Program-made: the position numbers and the translations under genes | Assembly: GCA_039818285.1 (NCBI GenBank) | Contig: JBCBUE010000007.1 | Location: 20,498-84,497, forward strand | Direction of reading: 5' to 3' | Source: JBCBUE01 sp039818285 | GTDB lineage: Bacteria > Planctomycetota > Phycisphaerae > Phycisphaerales > Phycisphaeraceae | DNA: 64,000 bases | The notes under the pieces: model-generated | What the model saw: the letters and a program-made list of their open reading frames with translations, nothing else | Told to the model about the DNA's origin: nothing | Databases searched by the model: none | In this document: piece by piece, positions 59,298 to 64,000 of the stretch | How positions within the stretch are numbered: the first letter of the stretch is position 1 | How the letters are laid out: each line of letters opens with the position of its first letter

Positions 59298-61631
59298 ATG
59301 AACACACTCTTCCAACGATTCTTCGTCCTGTCGATCGCCGCGACGAGCTTGGCTTCCATGGGCTCGGCGTGGGCGGCCAAGCTGGTCGACGTACGCGTCG
59401 TCGACGAACAACATCTCGCGGTGACCTGGCTCGACAGCGAGGTGGACTACGACGACTCGGGCACCGGTGCCAATGCGTTCCGAGGGCACATGAGCCGCGG
59501 GGACGATCGGATCGTGGAGTATCTGCCCAAGCTCGACACGCAAGCCGTGATGAGGCCGACGTCCTTCTCGATCGTTAGAGAGGGGGGGCGAGCGACATCC
59601 CCGGCCGCGGTGTGGCGACGCGCCAAGGTGATCGGCACCACGCATGCCTGGCCCGAACCGCCGCATGCGCTCGAACACGTCGTCTTCCTCAAGCTCGCCG
59701 AACCGATGGTCGAGGACGCGACTTACACGGTTCGATTCAACGACCGCATTGGCTCAGACCGGTCCGATGCGGAGGTGACCTTCAATCCCGACAGCGGCGT
59801 CTCGGAGGCGATCCACGTCAATCTCTACGGGCAGACACCCGGGTCGACCTCGGAGCACCTCGCCGATCTGTATATGTGGCTGGGCGACGGGGGGGCGCGT
59901 GACTACTCGGCGTTCGAGGGGAACCAGGTCTGGCTGATCGACGCGGAGTCCGGCGAGCGTCACCCGGCGGGCACGGTGGGGTCGCCACGGCCTCGCAGCA
60001 ACAGGGATCTCGGGCGGTTTGATTTCACGGCGTCCGACGTGTGGCCGATCGACTTCACCCTGCCGCCGAACGCGGAAGGCCCGTACCGCCTCGTGGTGGA
60101 GGGCGTCGGGTCGAGCCCGGTGTTTGCGGTGAGCCACGACAGTCTGCGAGACCCATTTGCGCTGTCGGTCATCGGCTTCTACTACATGCGCATCGGCGAG
60201 CCGAAGGACGCGCGAGTGCCGGCCCCGCGTCAGCCTCGGCTGATCCCCGGCGAGGACCCGCCCGGCTTCCAGGTCATCCGCACCACCCTCAACCCCAAGC
60301 ACCCCGATTGGGAGTCGCTCCGAAACGATCCCTGGGACCACAAGGACTGGAGCGCCTATGTCGAGCCGGGCGAACCCACGAACCCCAACGCCTACGGCGG
60401 CTACGCGGATGCATTGGACTGGGATCGAAGGCACCGGCACATCCAGATCGTTTGGGACCTTTGCCTGCCGTTCCTGCTCACCGACGGCCAGCCTGCAGAC
60501 GACGATCTGGGCCTGCCGGACAGCGGCAACGGCATCCCGGACCTGCTCGACGCCGCCCGGTATGGAGCCGACTTCTGGCTTCGGCTCCGAGACGGCGACG
60601 GCAATTACTCGATGGGCATCAACAATCCGCTGAGGGACAAGAGCCGAGCGTATCAGGCGAAAGCCGAGCCCTGGATGGCCTGGGCCAACGCGGCCAACGC
60701 GGCGATCCTGGCGGACGCGTTCCGCGCGACCGGCCACAGCGACCTGAGCAATGACTACCGCGACGAGGCCATCGAAGCCTGGGAGATCGCGGGCGATCGC
60801 GATCTCGACCATTCGCGTCAACTCGGCACGACGCAGGCTTCCGGGCGTGACATGAAGGCGCTCGCCGCGGCGTGCCTCTTCAACCTCACCGGTGATCGCG
60901 CCTATGAGGAAGCGTTTATTGACAGTTGCATGGTCACGAACCCCGGCAACCGGGCGGGGTCGTCGGACTGGTATCGCCAGAACTGGGCCGTCGCCGCGTA
61001 TCTGATGGGCTCTCGAACGGTGCCCGGTGCGAAGCATCGGCGTGACATCGTGCGTCAGCTCGAGAGCGCGGTTCACGATTACGCCTTGGCCAGACACGTC
61101 CGAGGGTTCCGCAGCTGGCCGTCCAGGCGGAGCACGTCGGGCCACGGGCACTTCCAATCGGTCGCCGCCACGCAGCCATTGATGACCGCTCACGCGATCG
61201 CCGAGGACTCGGAGCTGCGCGACGAGTACCTGGCCGCGTTGATCGGCGAGGCCGACTGGGGTCTGGGACGCAACCCGCTCAACATGGTGCTGATGACCGG
61301 GCCGGATGCGCAGACCGGCATCGGCACGGGCATGCGGCACGTCCAGGACATCTACACCTCCGGCCGCAACGACGGCACGCCGGGCCTCCACCCCGGTCAC
61401 ACGCCGTTCATGAACGCCAACCCGTGGGGCGGTGGAAATTTTATGAACGATCCCAGGGGATGGTACGGTTCTCGAGGCTACCCGGCGTGGCAGCAGTGGC
61501 CGTACGGCGAAGCCCTCTGGCAGGCCAGATATTGCTTTGCTAACAACGAATTCACCCCGCAGAAGACCATGTCCGGCAAGTCCGCGCTGCTGGGCTACTT
61601 GCACGCCGTGACTTCGACCCCGAACGAGTAA
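59298..61631 (+). CDS. Glycoside hydrolase family 9-like protein, secreted
   Basis: 777 residues from ATG 59298; signal peptide ends near AWA at 25-27. Residues about 30-300 are beta-rich and may include an Ig-like domain of the sort found before GH9 catalytic domains. The catalytic part has YGGYADALDWDRRHRH near 364-380, equivalent to the GGYYDAGD segment of GH9 that supplies the base Asp, then an (alpha/alpha)6-type helical region (DLLDAARYGADFWLRL), GLGRNPLNMVLMTG near 656 (GH9: LGxNP-xxSYVTG) and a Glu-containing stretch YGEALWQARYCFANNE near the end. The AGD to ALD change is unusual. Endo-glucanase is the family norm, but the real substrate is open. Confidence 0.78.
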   Translation: MNTLFQRFFVLSIAATSLASMGSAWAAKLVDVRVVDEQHLAVTWLDSEVDYDDSGTGANAFRGHMSRGDDRIVEYLPKLDTQAVMRPTSFSIVREGGRATSPAAVWRRAKVIGTTHAWPEPPHALEHVVFLKLAEPMVEDATYTVRFNDRIGSDRSDAEVTFNPDSGVSEAIHVNLYGQTPGSTSEHLADLYMWLGDGGARDYSAFEGNQVWLIDAESGERHPAGTVGSPRPRSNRDLGRFDFTASDVWPIDFTLPPNAEGPYRLVVEGVGSSPVFAVSHDSLRDPFALSVIGFYYMRIGEPKDARVPAPRQPRLIPGEDPPGFQVIRTTLNPKHPDWESLRNDPWDHKDWSAYVEPGEPTNPNAYGGYADALDWDRRHRHIQIVWDLCLPFLLTDGQPADDDLGLPDSGNGIPDLLDAARYGADFWLRLRDGDGNYSMGINNPLRDKSRAYQAKAEPWMAWANAANAAILADAFRATGHSDLSNDYRDEAIEAWEIAGDRDLDHSRQLGTTQASGRDMKALAAACLFNLTGDRAYEEAFIDSCMVTNPGNRAGSSDWYRQNWAVAAYLMGSRTVPGAKHRRDIVRQLESAVHDYALARHVRGFRSWPSRRSTSGHGHFQSVAATQPLMTAHAIAEDSELRDEYLAALIGEADWGLGRNPLNMVLMTGPDAQTGIGTGMRHVQDIYTSGRNDGTPGLHPGHTPFMNANPWGGGNFMNDPRGWYGSRGYPAWQQWPYGEALWQARYCFANNEFTPQKTMSGKSALLGYLHAVTSTPNE

Positions 61632-61789
61632 TCGATCGCCCACCTCAAGGTCGATGCTCTGCTGCTGCAGATTTTTCCAAGCCGGCTGGGTCCCCGAGCA
61701 CTGCGCATTGAGGACGGCCTTGAGTTCGCTTGCCGACGCGGCCGCGTCTTGCGACGAAGCTTCAGACTGAATCGGTGAAGGGATCCAAT
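61632..61789. other. Spacer between convergent GH9-like and AraC genes
   Basis: 158 bases. No gene and no convincing terminator hairpin was seen. Confidence 0.3.
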
Positions 61790-62671
61790 CTATCGAGACT
61801 TCGAGTGATCGGCCCGGTACGCCGTCGGCGCCTTGCCGGTCGAGGCCTTGAACCGGCGATTGAAGACGCTGAGGTCTCTGAATCCACTATCCCATGCGAT
61901 ATCGGTAACCGTCCGGTTCGTCGTGCGGAGTAGCCACATCGCGTGCTGCGTCCTTCGATCGTTCAGGTACGCCATCGGCGTCTTGCCGGTGTAGCGACGG
62001 AAACAACGGCAGAGGTGTTCCGGGCTGACGCCTGCACGATCCGCGAGGTCGTCCAAGCAGACCTGATGATCGTACGACCGGTCCAGATGCTGGCGGATGT
62101 CTTCCACCCAGCCAGGCCCTTCGTGCTCGGACCGCCAGCCCATCCGATCGGCGACGCGGCAGCACTCGACGAGGAACAACGAGAATAGTTGCGTGACCAC
62201 CGCGGCCGAACCCGGGTCGTCGGCCTGCTGCTCGCGGAGCATCCACTCGAGCGGCTGGCGCATCCTGATCGGCTCGTCGAACTGAAGGTGGACTCGTCGG
62301 TTCTGCCGATGCACGACGGCCGGGTCGGGCGCGACAATGGACGCGAGCGTTCGATCCCACGGCGCCGGCACGACCGGCAGGTCAAACGACACCAGGTCGG
62401 CATACACGTTGACGACGTCCATGCCCTCGGGACCGGTCACCAAATCGTGCTTCTGACCGTAGGTTGTCATGCCCACCGAACCGGGTCCGACGGGCACCAC
62501 CGCGTCGTCCATGTGATGCGCTCCGCGGCCCTCGAGCACGCAGGAGAACAGCAGCACCGGCACCGAATGCGGCTTCAGCGAGGTGTTGACATAGCCTGAG
62601 AACCGCTCGACGGCGACGCCGGCCAGGCGCAGCGAGGGGAGCCTTGGATCAATCTGATTCGAAGATGACAT
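61790..62671 (-). CDS. AraC-family transcriptional regulator
   Basis: 293 residues from ATG 62671 (the codon before it is TTG). The N-terminal 170 residues are a cupin-like sensing domain (HSVPVLLFSCVLEGRG, GPGSVGMTTYGQKH). The C-terminal 100 carry two helix-turn-helix motifs typical of AraC: VCLDDLADRAGVSPEHLCRCF then TDIAWDSGFRDLSVFNRRF with the conserved G-x-x-P pattern at GKTPMAYLND. Divergent from the PhyH dioxygenase gene across 88 bases, which it probably controls. Confidence 0.9.
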   Translation of the reverse strand: MSSSNQIDPRLPSLRLAGVAVERFSGYVNTSLKPHSVPVLLFSCVLEGRGAHHMDDAVVPVGPGSVGMTTYGQKHDLVTGPEGMDVVNVYADLVSFDLPVVPAPWDRTLASIVAPDPAVVHRQNRRVHLQFDEPIRMRQPLEWMLREQQADDPGSAAVVTQLFSLFLVECCRVADRMGWRSEHEGPGWVEDIRQHLDRSYDHQVCLDDLADRAGVSPEHLCRCFRRYTGKTPMAYLNDRRTQHAMWLLRTTNRTVTDIAWDSGFRDLSVFNRRFKASTGKAPTAYRADHSKSR

Positions 62672-62759
62672 CAATTATCGCGTAGTTGAACAGCAAACAT
62701 ACCAATATTTTGACCACTTGTTCACTGATTCAGCCATTTCCCTGATTAGAGCCAACCCC
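62672..62759. promoter_or_regulatory. Divergent control region AraC / PhyH
   Basis: 88 bases, AT-rich. The minus strand has TGGTATGTT (complement of 62696-62704), a candidate extended -10 for the AraC gene about 25 bases before its ATG. TGAACA (62687-62692) and TGTTCA (62719-62724) form an inverted repeat flanking it and are candidate regulator sites. Confidence 0.35.
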
Positions 62760-63560
62760 ATGAAGACCGAACTGACCGCAGATCAGATCGACCAGTACCA
62801 ACGCGACGGCGTGCTCTTTTTCCCCGGGCTTCTCGATGGCGACGAAGTCGCCGAACTCAAAGCGGCGGTGCTCGATTCGGTGGAACAGATGGGCAACCGC
62901 AAGGTGAGCGGCGGTGAGCGCGGCGACATGGTTGCCGGCGACAGCTATTACGACAGCGTGTTCACCCAGCGACTCAACCTTTGGCGGATCAACGACACCG
63001 TGAAGCGGTACATGCTCTCACCGGACCTGGGCAGGATGCTGTGCGACCTAGCGGGTCAGGCGGGCATGCGGGTCTGGCACGACCAGGCCCTGATCAAGGA
63101 GCCGTTCGGCAATCCGACCGCGTGGCATCTCGACAACCCGTACTGGTCGTTTTACTCGCGAAACTCGCTCTCCATCTGGATCGCCTTGGAGGAGGCCACG
63201 CCGTACAACGGCTGCATGTGCTTCCTGCCGGGGTCCCAGAAGCTGGCCAACTTCGAGAACGTGGCGATCTCCGAACAGATGACGTCGCTCTTCGAGGTCT
63301 ACCCGGAGATGAAGGAGATCGAGCCGAAGGCGTTCCCTATGAAACCCGGGGACTGCAGTTTTCACAACGGTCTGACTGCGCACGGCGCCGGCGCCAACAT
63401 GACCAGAGGCCGTCGCATCGCGATGACTTGTGCCTACATGCCCGAAGGCAGCACGTTCAACGGCAAACCCAACATCTTGCCGGACCGATATGTGGAGACG
63501 CTCGCCGAAGGCGATGTGCTGGAGAACGACGAACTAAACCCGATCGTGCATCGATCCTAG
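62760..63560 (+). CDS. Phytanoyl-CoA dioxygenase (PhyH) family protein
   Basis: 266 residues from ATG 62760, which gives the standard opening (TELTADQIDQYQRDGVLFFPGLL). Non-haem iron, 2-oxoglutarate-dependent oxygenase: iron ligands in WHLDNPYW (His123, Asp125) and His208 in NGLTAHGAG, with Arg218-219 of RGRR a candidate 2-oxoglutarate contact. Planctomycetes carry many such proteins next to AraC regulators. The substrate is unknown; oxidative removal of methyl or other groups from sugars is one possibility, but nothing in the sequence shows it. No leader, hence cytoplasmic. Confidence 0.88.
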   Translation: MKTELTADQIDQYQRDGVLFFPGLLDGDEVAELKAAVLDSVEQMGNRKVSGGERGDMVAGDSYYDSVFTQRLNLWRINDTVKRYMLSPDLGRMLCDLAGQAGMRVWHDQALIKEPFGNPTAWHLDNPYWSFYSRNSLSIWIALEEATPYNGCMCFLPGSQKLANFENVAISEQMTSLFEVYPEMKEIEPKAFPMKPGDCSFHNGLTAHGAGANMTRGRRIAMTCAYMPEGSTFNGKPNILPDRYVETLAEGDVLENDELNPIVHRS

Positions 63561-63614
63561 AACCACCTTACGCGAAACAAGCAGCCGTCCTGAGCTATGG
63601 CGAATCGCTGGTCC

Positions 63615-63634
63615 GCGACGCCCGATGATCGCCA
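63615..63634 (+). repeat. Left arm of 20-base inverted repeat flanking IS3 remnant
   Basis: GCGACGCCCGATGATCGCCA; the complement of 63967-63986 matches at 19 of 20 positions, the inner 17 perfectly. Confidence 0.7.
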
Positions 63635-63698
63635 GCCTCAGAAATCGACCTCAAACAACATCGGCCGATTGGGGCAGGTTTAACGGTAGTGTGCCGAG

Positions 63699-63890
63699 TT
63701 AGACAGCGCCTCTACTAGGTCCAATGACCTTGGGCAAGGTCACGCCCATCCCGCTGAACTTCGTCTTCCACCGGTAGAACGTCTGCTCCGACACGCCCAG
63801 CTTCCGACAGACTTCTTTGTCCGGCGTCCCCGCTTCGGCCTGCCGCAAGGCGAACGCCATCTTTTCGTCCGTGAATCTCGTCTTCTTCAT
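63699..63890 (-). pseudogene. Truncated IS3-family transposase OrfA
   Basis: From ATG 63890, 63 residues. Residues 1-49 (KKTRFTDEKMAFALRQAEAG, VCRKLGVSEQTFYRWKTKFSGMGV) are the helix-turn-helix part of OrfA in IS3-group elements. After GMGV the sequence leaves the family (no ELxRLRQLEEEN leucine-zipper part) and stops within 13 residues. No OrfB is present. It is therefore a deletion remnant, not an active transposase. It lies inside a 20-base inverted repeat whose arms are about 350 bases apart. Confidence 0.8.
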
Positions 63891-63966
63891 CGATCGGTCT
63901 CCCAAACGGAAACCGGATTCTCGTGCGCGTAACCCCGAATCCTGATCCAGCGGTGTTGTGAGTTTT

Positions 63967-63986
63967 TGGCGATCATCGGGCGTCCC
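63967..63986 (-). repeat. Right arm of 20-base inverted repeat flanking IS3 remnant
   Basis: Its reverse complement, GGGACGCCCGATGATCGCCA, differs from the left arm at 63615-63634 by one base. Confidence 0.7.
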
Positions 63987-64000
63987 GGAAGGAGCCCGGA

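Noticed and set aside
59754..61643. Long open frame (629 codons) on the minus strand
   Set aside because: Complete antisense shadow of the GH9-like gene; Arg/Val-rich composition typical of shadow frames in high-GC DNA, no domain, no ribosome site.
63561..64000. A complete IS3 insertion sequence
   Set aside because: OrfA is cut after about 49 residues, no OrfB exists, and the inverted repeats do not look like typical IS3 ends.
1..64000. CRISPR arrays, rRNA or tRNA genes, riboswitches
   Set aside because: No regularly spaced repeats, no tRNA-like cloverleaf region and no recognisable riboswitch leader was seen on either strand.

Overview
The window looks like part of a marine Planctomycetota chromosome, most likely from the Phycisphaerae side of the phylum. 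Four things point there: high GC with AT-rich islands at promoters; 13 S1-family sulfatases in 64 kb; two PEP-CTERM proteins; and three short pseudopilin-like proteins with the prepilin N-terminal methylation motif. No SusC/SusD pair is present, so this is not a Bacteroidota-type locus; uptake is by an ABC sugar transporter. No rRNA, tRNA or CRISPR array was seen.

Layout. (1) 1-3258, plus strand: the end of an FAD-dependent oxidoreductase and a GT2/GT-C fusion glycosyltransferase, probably envelope glycan synthesis and unrelated to the rest. (2) 3286-10272, minus strand: sulfatase, sulfatase, GH38 alpha-mannosidase, mannose-6-phosphate isomerase. (3) 10605-14641, minus: sulfatase, sulfatase, uronate-dehydrogenase-like protein. 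(4) 14779-18034, minus: pseudopilin, SDR, sulfatase. (5) 18257-22439, minus: two tandem GH71/99-like proteins and a sulfatase, divergent from a GntR-HTH/LacI-sensor regulator (22577-23668). (6) 23694-30805, minus: GH38, then solute-binding protein and two permeases; no ATPase gene. (7) 31082-35441: PEP-CTERM protein followed by a clear terminator, and two divergent sulfatases. (8) 35725-40016, minus: LacI regulator, sulfatase, clan GH-A-like protein. (9) 40149-55110, plus: a run of 12 co-directional genes (PEP-CTERM protein, pseudopilin, four GH-A-like proteins, dehydrogenase, isomerase remnant, three sulfatases, GH10). (10) 55333-61631: pseudopilin divergent from LacI, sulfatase and GH9-like gene. 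(11) 61790-64000: AraC regulator, PhyH dioxygenase and an IS3 remnant inside an inverted repeat.

How it may work (inference). Exported sulfatases and endo-acting GHs trim a sulfated polysaccharide at the cell surface, the ABC transporter imports oligomers, and leaderless sulfatases plus GH38 mannosidases finish the job. Mannose-6-phosphate isomerase would pass mannose to glycolysis; the uronate-dehydrogenase-like protein would handle a uronic acid. The enzyme set fits a sulfated mannan or glucuronomannan of algal or diatom type, but GH10, GH9-like and agarase-like proteins suggest a mixed or branched substrate.

The most unusual elements are: five agarase-like GH-A paralogues that all lack the standard Glu pair and keep an Asp at the nucleophile position; two LacI paralogues that appear to share one operator (TTGYAWTTGCAA) set in mirror-image divergent promoters; and pseudopilins and PEP-CTERM proteins built into sulfatase operons.
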